DNA from: Symbiodinium natans
Lineage: Eukaryota > Sar > Dinophyceae > Suessiales > Symbiodiniaceae
DNA length: 64,000 bases
Direction: 5' to 3'
Assembly: GCA_905221605.1 (NCBI GenBank)
Contig: CAJNDS010000217.1
Location: 1-64,000 of the forward strand
The position numbers and the translations under genes were made by a program. Each line of letters opens with the position of its first letter. Position 1 is the first letter of the stretch. The notes beneath the pieces are model-generated. The model was not told the origin of the DNA. It saw only the letters and a list, made by a program, of their open reading frames with translations, and did not search any database. Of this stretch, positions 53,657 through 63,831 are shown in pieces.

Positions 53657-56014
53657 GCTGGGTGCCCTCCTGGCTTTGATCTGCGCCATCGCTGCCATGC
53701 TCGAGCAGGCTTCCGCCAGGGGTTCGGGTTTCGGCTGTTTTTGGGGCTTGGGGTTTTAGGGTTTAGGGTTTTGGGCTTAGGATTTGGGGCTTGGGGTTTA
53801 GGGTTTAGGGTTTAGGGTTTGGGGTTTGGGGTTTGGGTTTAGGACTTGGGGCTTAGGGTTTAGGGTTAGGGTATAGGGTTTGGGGTTTGGGGCTTAGGGT
53901 TGAGGGTTCAGGGCTTGCCTCCCTTCGCCCCTGAAGCCTCCGATGTCCCAAAATAAGGCAAAGGCTCGAAGCCTTCCCCCTTTCCCCCGAAAGCTTTAGT
54001 CCATAACCCCCCCCCCATTGCCTCCCCCAAGCCTTCCCTGCAGATTTCAGCTTAGGGCTCGGGGTTCAGTTTCGGGTCTCCCTGCCTCTCTCCCGCTCTT
54101 CTGCCAGGTCGTGGAGGGTAACCCGAAGGCCCCCCTGGGGTTTGGGGGAGGACGTACGGCTTCAAGGATTTCACAACGCTTTGCCCTAAGCACTAAACCC
54201 CTTTTCCCTTAGTCCTTGAATCTCAAAAGCTCAAACACCCATGCACCCGAAAAAGCAACCTAGACCCAGAGCTGGACGTTAGGGTTTAGGGTTTAGGGTT
54301 TAGGGTTTAGGGTTTAGGGTTGCCGGAGGCTTCCAGTCCAAAAGGCAGCTTCTTAACAGAACATGCAAGGAGCAGGCCTTAGGCTATGCCCTCCTGCCCT
54401 GCGCCCGAATCCAAAGGATTAGGGTTTAGGGTGTAAGTCCTCGGCTTAGGGCTTCGGGCTTCGGGCTTAGGGCTTATATAGGGCAAAAACAACCCTGAAA
54501 GCCCCAAACTCGCCGTTAGCAAGGCCCGAAATCGTTTTTCGGAGAAGGCCCGGGAAAGCCCCTCAATCTCAATATCCCGAGTGGCCCTAAACCCTCTAAA
54601 CCCGAAATCCTAAACCCTAAGCCCCAAGCCCTAAACCCTAAACCCTAAACCTTAGATCCCAAACCCTAAGCCCTGAATCCTGAACCCTTGAACCGCCCAA
54701 ATTCTCAACGCCTGACAAGGCCGTCTCCGGTTCGGCTCTCGGGAAAGACCCTGGCAGGGTTCGGGTTGGAAGTCTGAAGTTTGAAGTTTAGGGTTTAGGG
54801 TTTAGGGTTTAGGGTTTAGGTTGGTTAGAGCTGCAAGTGCGGGGTGTTGGGGCTAGGCTGGAGATTCGGGGCTGTTTGGGGTCTGAATTCACATGGCCCT
54901 GTGCGGCTCCCAAGCTAACCCTAAACCCAAAACCCTAAGCCATAAACCCCAAACCCGAGCCCTAAACCCCTCAACCCCTCAACCCCTCAACCCCTCAACC
55001 CCTCAACCCCTCAACCCCTCAACCCCTCTCAACCCCCTCACCTCAACCCCTCTCAACCCCCTCAACCCCCTCACCTCAACCCCTCTCAACCCCCTCAACC
55101 CCCTCAACCCCCTCAACCCCTTCAACCCCTCAACCCCTCAACCCCTCAACCCCTCAACCCCCTCAACCCCTCAAACCCTCTCAACCCCTCAACCCCTCAA
55201 CCCCCTCAAACCCCTCAACCCTCAACCCCTCAACCCTCTCAACCCCTCAACCCTCAACCCTCAACCCCTCAACCCCTCAACCCCTCAACCTCAACCCCTC
55301 ACCCCCTCAACCCCTCACCCCTCAACCCCCTCAACCCCTCAGCCCCTCAACCCCTCAGCCCCTCAACCCCTCAACCCCTCAACCCTGAACCCCTCCACCG
55401 CAGCGGGGGGGCCCTAGGCGTGGACGCAACGGCCAGCCTGGGCATTGCGCTGATCCTTTGCTTCGAGGCCCTTCTACGAAGTACTGACTGCTGCCGAGGT
55501 TGGATTTGGGGTGTAGGGTTTAGGGTTTAGGGTGTAGGGTTTAGGGTTAAGGGTTCAGGTTTCAGGGTGGAAGGTAGACACGATCAGGAGGAGAGAGAGG
55601 GTTGAAGTGTTGAGTGGGTATGTTGAGGGTGTCGGGCGGGGGCGGGGGGGGGGGGGGGTTACAGAATTTGGCGTAGGGTTTCGGGTGTCGGGTTTAGGGC
55701 TGCAGGCTTCAAGAGTTTAAGGATCAGGAAGCATTGGGCCTCCCAAATCCATCGCTGGACATCCTTGGCCCTCATATACCCGACATCCTGCAAACCCGAA
55801 ACCCTAAACCCTAAACCCTAAACCCTAAACCCTAAACCCAAAACCCTAAACCCTAAACCCTAAACCCTTAACCCTAAACCCTAAACCCTTAACCCTAAAC
55901 CCTAAACCCTAAACCCTAAACCCTAACCCTAAGCCCTAACCCTAAACCCTATATCTTGCAGACCCGACTCCCAAAGCGTATACCACAAAGCCTGACAGGG
56001 CCTCCGGACGCTGA
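53657..56014 (+). CDS. Exons of an unknown, partly hydrophobic protein
   Basis: The exons are: about 53,657-53,716 (LGALLALICAIAAMLEQASA, a membrane-type helix); 54,108 to about 54,180 (VVEGNPKAPLGFGGGRTASR); 55,404-55,498 (GGALGVDATASLGIALILCF then EALLRSTDCC); and 55,962-56,014 (PTPKAYTTKPDRASGR, TGA). The last two join in phase 1 with a GT donor. A weak piece at 54,371-54,418 may also be coding. Introns are telomeric arrays plus a CCCCTCAA minisatellite. The two hydrophobic stretches suggest a membrane protein. Confidence 0.45.
54960..55395. repeat. Minisatellite (CCCCTCAA)n
   Basis: About 50 units of the telomere-related octamer CCCCTCAA, with CCCCCTCAA and CCCTCTCAA length variants. The Ser/Thr/Pro/Leu/Asn frame is an artefact. 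Confidence 0.97.
55795..55950. repeat. Telomeric array, (CCCTAAA)n
   Basis: Heptamers with CCCTTAA and CCCAAAA variants, just before the exon at 55,962. Confidence 0.95.
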
Positions 56015-58269
56015 AGCACAACTTGTGGGACTGGCCCAGGGCCTCAGAGAGAGGGCGAGGCCTTTTCGTTGGCGTTTAGGGTTTAGTGCTTAGGAGGGTT
56101 TCGGAGGGTTTAGGGTTTAGGGTTTAGGGTTTAGGGTTTAGGGTTTAGGGTTTAGGGGGGTTTGAGGGGTCCTTAAGAAGGTGTTTCAAGGGTTGAGGGC
56201 TTACGGCCTATTTGGGAATCATGTTTTTGAGTGCTAGGGTTTCGTTTTTTTTGTTTGTTTCCGCGTGGTTGAGGGTCTCTTTCGGGTTTGTAGGCAGCTC
56301 ATTCCGTGGGCGGGCGCAGGGTGCAGAGGCTGAGGGATGAGGATGCGAGGCTCAGGGTCTAGGGTTTCGGGTTTAGGGTTTAGGGTTTAGGGCTTAGGGT
56401 TTAGGGCTTAGGGAAAAGGGTTTAGGGTTTATTCCTTTTTTTTTTTTTTTTCTGAGGGTTCAGGGTAGGATGTCAGTTGAATCGAAGCGGGTGTTTGTGG
56501 CCTTTGTGGGTGGGCTCGGACGAGCTTCAGCGAAGGTTGGACCGGGTTCTTCTCATCGGGTTCTTAACAGGGAGGGGGGGGGGGTTCATGGGCAGCAGGT
56601 ACCTGGAGAGCAAACCCTAAACCCTAAACCCTAAACCCTAAACCCTAAACCCTAAACCCTAAACCCTAAACCCTAAACCCTAAACCCTAAACCCTAAACC
56701 CTAAACCCTAAACCGCCCAAAGCCCTATTAAACCCCCCCCTCCTAAAGCCCTAAAGCCCTAAACCATCAAGGGAGATGGAGCACCACCCTAAACCCTAAA
56801 CCCTAAACCCGAAACCCCAAACCCTAAAGGAGAGCTATGTCCGGTTCCAACCCTAAACCCTAAACCGGCCACTAAGGGAGACGGAGCACCGGGAGCTGGC
56901 CTGAGAGTCGCCCCCGCCCTCCGAAGATTGCTCTCGCCAGCGGCTTCAGGATGTACGGCTTGATAGCCGTGAGTTGAGGGTTTAGGGTTTAGGGTTTAGG
57001 GTTTAGGGTTTAGGGTTTAGGGTTTAGGGTTTAGGGTTTAGGGTTTAGAATTTAGGGTTTAGAATTGAGGGTTTAGGGTTTAGGGTTTGGGACTCAGGGA
57101 ATTTTGGGTTTGGGGGTTTTGGGTTTTTGGTTTTGGGGGGTTTAAGGTTTGAGGGTTTTAGGGTCGTAGCGTTGACAGGTTTTAGGAGGGATTCAGGGTC
57201 TTCGGTTGAAGCTGGGAGGGCATCGGGTTTTGTATGGGCCTGACGGATCTTTTGATTCGAGATTCAGGGTATATGAATTTGGGAAGGGGTGTGGGTGTGG
57301 GTGTGGGGGTGGGAGGGGGGAGGGTGGGAGGGAGGGTGGGCTGTTTAGGATTCAGGGCTTAGGGTTAAGGGTTGGTGGCTTCTGCCCGGTTCGGAGAGGG
57401 GTCTTTTCCACTGCACCGGCGTTCACCTTTTGTTCAAGGGGTTTAGGGTTTAGGGTTTCCTTGCGTTCGCCTTTTGTTCAGGGGAGAGTCGTCAGTCAGT
57501 GCACGCACTTCCCCGCAAGCGGGATGGTACAGCACAGTGTACAGATGCACTGAACTCACGCCCCGTTCCCGAACCCTAAAGCCCTAACCCTAAACCCTAA
57601 ACCCTAAACCCTAAACCGAGGTTTTATGGGTTGGTGGCTTTCTGCTCGAATCCCAGAGCCCCATTGCATCGACAGTGCCCCGCAACGCGGTGAGCCCGAC
57701 CTCGCGCGACCTACGCGCAGAGGCGCGACCCCACAGGGGGAATCTGTCGCAGCAGAAGTTGCGCAGACCCGATCGGTCGACTGCGGGCGTCGAAAAGGGG
57801 CATCCTAACACGCAATCCCTAGACCCTAAACCCTAAACCCAAAACCCCAAAACCCTAAACCCTGTAGAAAGTCTCAGGCGTCAAGCCCGATGTCATGAAA
57901 ACCCTCAACACTCGCAAGCTTGGAGCTCTAAACCTCCAAAGGGTTTAGGGTCTAGGGTTTATGGGGTTTTCGGGCTGAGGGTTTCAGAAGGTGGGCCCTG
58001 AAACATGACTCAGTAGCCTGGTCCTCTAGGAGATCTAGCGGCTTCGGAGGTGTGTGGAGTCGTTCGTTTTGGGGCATCAGGTGTCCCATCCTTGAGAGTC
58101 TGTATTCCCTAAACCCAAGACGCTAAACCCTAAATCCTAACCAAAGCCTAAAGCCCCAAAAACCCCAAAAACCCGCAACCTGAGAGGCCTCCGAACCCGA
58201 AAACGGATCCCCCCCCCCCTGAGTTTGGTGCCCTCAGCCACTGTGGCTCGCGGTTTGCCAGATCCAGCC
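56015..58269. other. Repeat-rich stretch with weak exon candidates
   Basis: Telomeric arrays are at 56,100-56,155 (G), 56,610-56,715 (C) and 56,970-57,085 (G). Candidate exons are 56,470-56,560 (MSVESKRVFVAFVGGLGRAS), 57,485-57,553 (VVSQCTHFPASGMVQHS to TGA) and 57,650-57,808, where two frames are open (e.g. SPIASTVPRNAVSPTSRDLR). A duplicated GGGAGA-GGAGCACC motif occurs at 56,770 and 56,878. Confidence 0.3.
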
Positions 58270-61200
58270 ATGGGCTACGTGTTACCGACTCCCCTGCTGC
58301 TGCTTCTCCTAACTTTCTGGGGCCCTGCCTGGGCCCGGATCCATGGCGCCGCGGCTTCAAAGCGCCGCGCGCGCACGCGCAGTGGGAGTGGACGTGGGGA
58401 GCTGCTGCTTCTTTGGGGCCCGAAGCCCTTAACCCTAAGCCCCTAAGCCCCTAAGCCCCTAAACCCCTAAACCCCTAATCCCCTAAACCCCTGAACCCTA
58501 AACCCTAAACCCTGAACCCTGAACCCTGAACCCTAAGCCCGAATTAAGCCCCCAAACCCTAAACCCTAAACCTTCGCAAAAACTCCCAGAAGTCACCAAA
58601 ACTCAGGCGTTCCGACAAACAGCAGCCGCCGCTTGGCGCAGCGGACGCCGGAGGCTTCCGCAGGGCAGGGCCACGGGCTTGGGGGTGTTTTTGGGGGCTT
58701 CGGGGTGTTTAGGGTTTAGGGTTTAGGGTTTAGGGCCATGGGTTTGGGGTATTTTTGGGGGCTTCGGGGTGTTTGCAGGGTTTGGAGTTCCGTGTTGGGG
58801 GTTTGGGGTTTAATGAGGGGTTTAGGTATTTTGGGGCTTCGGGGTGTTTAGGGTTTAGGGTTTAGGGGTTTAGATTTTCGGTTTGGGGGTTTGGGGTTTG
58901 GGGTTTAAGGAGAGGTTTGGGGTATGTGTTTAGGCCTTTTGGGGCTTTTTGAGGGTTTGGGGTTTAGGGCTTCTTTTCGTTGGGACTCTTTGCTGGTTGG
59001 GGCTAGCAGGCCTTTTGGGGCCTGTTGGGCTGTTTTGGGTTTGCCAGGGTTTCTTTTTGGCCGCTTTGTTTTTCGCATGTTGTTTCTGAACGTTTTGGGG
59101 CTTGATCCGCAATTCTTCCTCAGTTGTTTCATCGGGTTTAACTGCTTTTGTATGTGTTTTTTGTGTAGTCATTACGGTGTCTGGCATTCATTTTCATGGG
59201 GCGTGCTGTATGCCCCGAAAGAGAAGGAGACGTATAAGCACAGGAGGCAGCCCACTGGTTAAGAATTAGGGTGCTGGGTGTTGTTTGTCTGTTTGTATCC
59301 TCACATCTCTCACAAGCAGTGTTTGTGTGTTTGTATTTTGGCGCCTCCCTCAGAAGTAGGAGTTGCATCGTTTGTTCATGTCTTTGTGTGGTTCCGATTT
59401 CTGAGGATTTGGCATCTGCTTAGGGCAAGCTTAGGGTTAAGGGTTTCGGGTCTGAGGCTTAGGATTTAGGGGCAACTTTCTACACACGTCCTTTTGGGGA
59501 TACTGACAATGACCATCGTGCCCAAGGCTATCATGGTGGTATTTATGTGCTTATGGAGTTCAGTTCAGGGTTGTCAGCGACATGATTTTTGACTGATCCT
59601 GGACCTAAATTAAAATCCTGGCCCTGAACCCTAACCCCGAAACCCTACCCCTTAAAGGGTTTTGCGCCCTGCTGAAGTTAAGAGGTACCGCAGGCCCACA
59701 ATCACACACGCTCCCCAACCCAAGCTTTCAGGGTTCAGGGTTAGGGTTTAGGGTTTAGGGTTTAGGGTTTAGGGTTTAGGGTTTAGGGTTTAGGGTTTAG
59801 GGTTTAGGGTTTAGGGTTTAGGGTTTAGGGTTTAGGGTTTAGGGTTTAGGGTTTAGGGTTTAGGGTTTAGGGTTTAGGGCCCCTGAAACACCTCCTGGTC
59901 GAGGAGATCATGCGGGAGCTGGACAGCCTGGTGGGTCTCACCGAAGTGAAGGCATCCCAGCCTTTCGGGTGCTTAGGGTTTAGGGTTTAGGGTTAATTTA
60001 GGGTTTAGGGTTTAGGGTTTAGGGTTTAGGGTTTACACTTGGGCTATTCTCCCGGTATACAAACAGTCCTTCATAGGGCATAGGGGGTATCATAGGGGGT
60101 TAGTAGAACGGGGAACATCCCAAGTTTATACGGTTTACGGGTTCACGGTTTGGGGTTTGGGTTTGGGTTTAGGGTTTAGGGTTTAGGGTTGAGGGTTTAG
60201 GGTTTAGGGTTTAGGGGTTAGGGTTTAGGGTTTACGGTTTAGGGTTTAGGGTTTAGGGTTTATAAGGGCGCCGTTCACGGCAGCAATTCGCCGCAAAGCT
60301 CTGCCCGAAATGCCACCACTGACCCAAAACAAACCGGAACTTTAACAGTTTGGGAACATTTGCGCGTAACCCTAAACCCTAAACCCTAAACCCTAAACCC
60401 TAAACCCTAAACCCTAAACCCTAAACCCTAAACCCTAAACCCTAAACCCTAAACCCTAAACCCTAAACCCTAAACCCTAAACCCTAAAACCCTAAACCCT
60501 AAACCCTAAACCCTAAACCCTAAACCCTAAACCCTAAACCCTAAACCCTAAACCCTAAACCCTAAACCCTTAACCCTAAACCCTAAACCCTAAACCCCAA
60601 ACCCCAAAACCTAAACCCTAAACCCGGGTTTCTTCGTGCCAGAGCAGCTGTCGCATGACCCTTGCGCCCGAGCAGCCGAAAAATACTCCGCTCCTCCATG
60701 TGACAGGCCCAGATGCGCGAGCTCACGGCGCAGGCCCCGAACCACAGAGTCCATGAGAGAACGTCGTAATTAGGGTTCTAGGGGGCTTAAGGGGCTTAGG
60801 TGTTACGGTTCTAGGGATTTAGGTCTCTAGGCTCGTACTTTTCACGAACTAGATCGTGTCAACGTGTCAGCATTGTGTCGACAAGAGATCGGATAAGGTT
60901 TGAGTACTAGTCTAGGTATCTAAACGTGTTTATATGGTCTGCTTGACAGTGTGTTCCCAGAACGCGAATCCTGAAGCCTAGGGCCATGAAGAGGAATCTC
61001 GGCAGGCGAAGCCAACCCCCCCAAGCCTCCCAAACCCGCGTTGGATGTCCTTGACCCTCCCTGCAGATGCCTTTAGAGCCCTCAACCCTTAAAGCCTGAA
61101 ACCCTTAAGCCCTAGGACCTTAAACCCTGAAGCCCTCAACCCGTAAACCTCAAGCCCTTAAACTTTGAGCCCTCAAGCGTTGGGTTATCCAAGCGCCCAC

Positions 61201-63831
61201 TGCGTCCTGAGGTGGAGTTTAAGAGGGAGCGCGCGCGTCTTGGCCTTCCCAGCATCGGGGAGCAGTCGCTGCACATGTCCTTCCTGGGCAACCCTGGCAC
61301 AGGTCCCCCTGGTTCTGAGTGGGGGAAGAAGGGCCCTACGTAGACCCTTTAAGGGCTTATGTAGGGCCCCCATTCACTCACTTATTACTAACCAGCCAGG
61401 GGTGGGGGGGTTTCGGGCTTGGAGGTTGTCTTACGGAGGGACAATGAAATTTCAAGTGGCTTAGGTGTTTAACTAGGTAGTTCTGCATAAGCCCTAAACC
61501 TGCTAAACCCTCAAGCCCCTGCACCTTGGAAATTATTCTAAAGTTAAAAAAGGTGGTTCTTTCTTCACAAGTGAAGAGAGAGGGACAATGGGGTCCAAAT
61601 ATGCTTTTTTCTATTGGCCGAAGGAAAAGTCAAACATAAGCTTTCCTCGAAACCTTCCCCGGACCTGAACCGTTAAAAATTTCAAATAAGCCCTAAACTC
61701 TGAACCCTAAACTCTAAACCCTAAGCCCTAACCCTAAACCCTAAACCCTAAACCCTAAACCCTAAACCCTAAACCCTAAACCCTAAACCCTAAACCCTAA
61801 ACCCTAAACCCTAAACCCTAAACCCTAAACCCCAAACCCCAAACCAACCGCTGGGTCAGGCAAGACTGTGGTGGCCAGGATCGTGGGCGAGCTGATGGCT
61901 CCTGGCCCTGGAGAATTTAGGGGTTTAGGGTTTAGCGGACCCAACACAACCAATAATTAACCACGGGTTCGGCGACCCAGGTAGGGTTTAGGGTTTAGGG
62001 TTTAGGGTTTAGGGTTTAGGGTTTAGGGTTTAGGGTTTAGGGTTTAGGTTTAGGGTTTAGGGTTCGTAGAAATTGTATAGGGCTTGTGTCCGGAGTTTTG
62101 TGCGAAAGTGTTGATCAGGTTTTGAGCGGGTTTTGGTTTTTGCTTTGGAAATTGTATAGGGTTTGTGTCCGGAGTTTTGGGCGAAAGTTTGGGCGGGTTT
62201 CGGTTTTTGCTTTGGCGCGGGTGGTTTCATTCTTCCTATAGGTTCGTCTTCAGAGGCAGAGGTGAATTGAAAGATTGGCCTCCCGAATTTACCGAAGCCC
62301 GGCTTGGCAGCTGTTTAGACAGACAACTTCATCTGTGTAAACTCACAGTGATACCACATACAATTTCTATTCATCCTGGTCTTGAGGGTTTAGGGTTTCC
62401 GGGTTAAGGGTTTCGGGGTTTAGGGGTTTAGGTTTAGGGCTTAGGCGTTTCGGGGTTTAGGGGTTTGCGGGTTTAGGGTTTAGGTTAGGGGTTTGGGTTT
62501 GGGGGTTTAGGGGTTTAGGGGTTTAGGGGTTTAGGGGTTTAGGGGTTTAGGGGTTTAGGGGTCTAGGGGTCTAGGGGGGTTTAGGGGTTTTGGGGTTTAG
62601 GGTTTAGGGTTGGGGCAGTTTAGGGTATAGGGGTTGAGGTTTGGGCAGTTTAGGGTTTGGGGTTGCTGGAAATCAAGGCCCAATACCCTTGGGCAGATAA
62701 GGTGGGCGGAGGGGAGAGAGGGGTAGTTCAGGATCCGTGTTAGGCTCCGAAGCCCTTATAGGCCCAAAACCCAAATCCCAAACCCCCTAGGCCAAACCCC
62801 AAACTCCGCGCCACGTTAGCCACACCCGAACCCTAAATCCCCGAGCCCTGACCAGCGGTTAAGCAAGAAAAGGCACCTGGTTTTTGGTCTTTATAGGCCA
62901 CGGGAGATTCTAGGCCGAGAACTGCCTAAGAAGCCTCACTAAACCCTAGACCCTAAACCCTAGACCCTAGACCCTAAACCCTAAACCCTAAACCCTTGTG
63001 AGATTTTCCTGTTTAGAGGCGCCGAGTTGGATTTCGCGTTGAGTAGGAGCTGTATGCAGAACATTTGTATAGGCATGCACAGTCATGTATTCGAGTGCAG
63101 CTACATTGACACAAGTTCCTGTATAACAGGCGCCTTGGGCTCAGACCGAGAACTGCAGCTACGTAGTTTGTCACTGTGACTCCGGCCCCAGTACCCCGCT
63201 TCTGAAAAACCTAAACCCTAAACCAAAAACCCTAAACCCTAAACCCTAAACCCTAAGAACCCCTAGTGTTTTTCTGGGAGCCGTCACGAAGGTGGCCATG
63301 GGGGCCATCTCAAGTTCCCGGGAAGGAAGCCTGGTCACTTGGCGCCAGGGTGCAGGGCCTGCACCCTAAACCCTAAACCCTAAACCCTAAACCCTAAACC
63401 CTAAACCCTAAACCCTAAACCCTAAACCCTAAACCCTAAACCCAAAACCCTAAACCCTAAACCCTAAACCCGAAGCCCCCAGAGCCCAGACACAAAACCC
63501 TAAACCCCAAGGCTTAGGGTGGAGGGTTTATGGTAGAGGGTGGAGGCTCTGAATGGCTCAGGGTTTCGGGTTTGAGGGTTTGAGGGTTTGAGGGTTTGAG
63601 GGCTTTATGTAGGCTTTAGGGTTCAGGGTTTAATGGGCCTAAACCCTAAACCCTAAACCCTAAACCCTAAACCCTAAACCCAAAACCCAAAACCCAAAAC
63701 CCAAAACCCTAAACCCTAAACCCTGCAGCTTCAAAAAGCCGCCGGTTGCGGAGGTCACGGAGGTGAGTCGGGCCGACCTCGTCGGGCAGCATCTGGGGGA
63801 GACGGCGCTGCAGGTCGCCAAAGTCTTCGAG
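58270..63831 (+). CDS. CbbX/SpoVK-type AAA+ ATPase, 3' end beyond the window
   Basis: Core exons are 59,878-59,951, 60,707-60,733, 61,194-61,302, 61,860-61,897, ~63,292-63,341 and 63,729 to ~63,831; the joins through 63,292 fit in phase. They spell ELDSLVGLTEVK, QMRELTAQ, EVEFKRERARLGLPSIG, MSFLGNPGTG|KTVVARIVGE (Walker A split by an intron), MGAISSSREG and VSRADLVGQHLGETALQVAK. This is the CbbX/SpoVK order; CbbX remodels red-type Rubisco. Donors are GC, GC, GT, GC. Probable 5' exons are 58,270 to ~58,417, a signal-peptide-like MGYVLPTPLLLLLLTFWGPA then a Ser/Arg/Ala-rich tail (KRRARTRSGSGRG), and 58,607 to ~58,670 (AFRQTAAAAWRSGRRRLP). Together they resemble the bipartite leader of plastid proteins in peridinin dinoflagellates; linkage of these to the ATPase core is inference. 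Walker B and the rest lie right of the window. Confidence 0.75.
58671..59877. other. Long intron of the AAA+ gene
   Basis: Three copies of a TTTTGGGGGCTTCGGGGTGTT unit occur at 58,685-58,860; unique T-rich sequence follows at 58,930-59,640. A (TTTAGGG)n array of about 20 units (59,733-59,877) runs straight into the exon, whose acceptor TTTAG|GG is the final telomeric unit. Confidence 0.6.
60038..60124. mobile_element. MITE-like family A, copy 4
   Basis: Left arm CTTGGGCTATTCTCCC then AAACAGTCCTTCATAGGG; right arm GGTTAGTAGAACGGGGAAC then ATCCCAAG. It lies in an AAA+ gene intron between two G-strand telomeric runs. Confidence 0.65.
60368..60625. repeat. Telomeric array, (CCCTAAA)n, ~36 units
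   Basis: Clean heptamers before the 27-bp exon at 60,707. G-strand arrays (59,975-60,035, 60,165-60,262) occupy the 5' half of the same intron. Confidence 0.97.
61735..61845. repeat. Telomeric array, (CCCTAAA)n
   Basis: About 15 units before the Walker A-completing exon at 61,860. Confidence 0.95.
61982..62220. repeat. Telomeric array and a ~80-bp tandem duplication
   Basis: (TTTAGGG)n at 61,982-62,062 is followed by two copies of GAAATTGTATAGGG-TTGTGTCCGGAGTTTTG (starting 62,071 and 62,149). Confidence 0.85.
62260..62385. repeat. Second copy of the GCAGCTGTTTAGACAG dispersed repeat
   Basis: GGCAGCTGTTTAGACAG at 62,300 and the end sequence CCACATACAATTTCTATTC, ATCCTGGTCTTGAG match the repeat at 19,202-19,461, the end part in inverted order. 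Confidence 0.55.
62400..62655. repeat. Variant telomeric array, (TTTAGGGG)n
   Basis: Octamer GGGGTTTA units dominate 62,495-62,590, the reverse complement of the CCCCTAAA variant seen at 31,345. The array lies in the intron after the exon at 61,860-61,897. Confidence 0.95.
63360..63725. repeat. Telomeric arrays C, G, C in one intron
   Basis: CCCTAAA at 63,365-63,475, G-rich GGGTTTGA units at 63,545-63,605, CCCTAAA/CCCAAAA at 63,640-63,723 ending in CTGCAG|CTTC at the next exon. Confidence 0.95.

Noticed and set aside
54893-55417. 174-codon frame of Pro/Leu/Asn/Ser/Thr repeats
   Set aside because: Direct product of the CCCCTCAA minisatellite.
59733-60625. Possible true chromosome end (telomere)
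   Set aside because: Arrays of both orientations flank in-frame exons of one AAA+ gene, and unique sequence continues on both sides.
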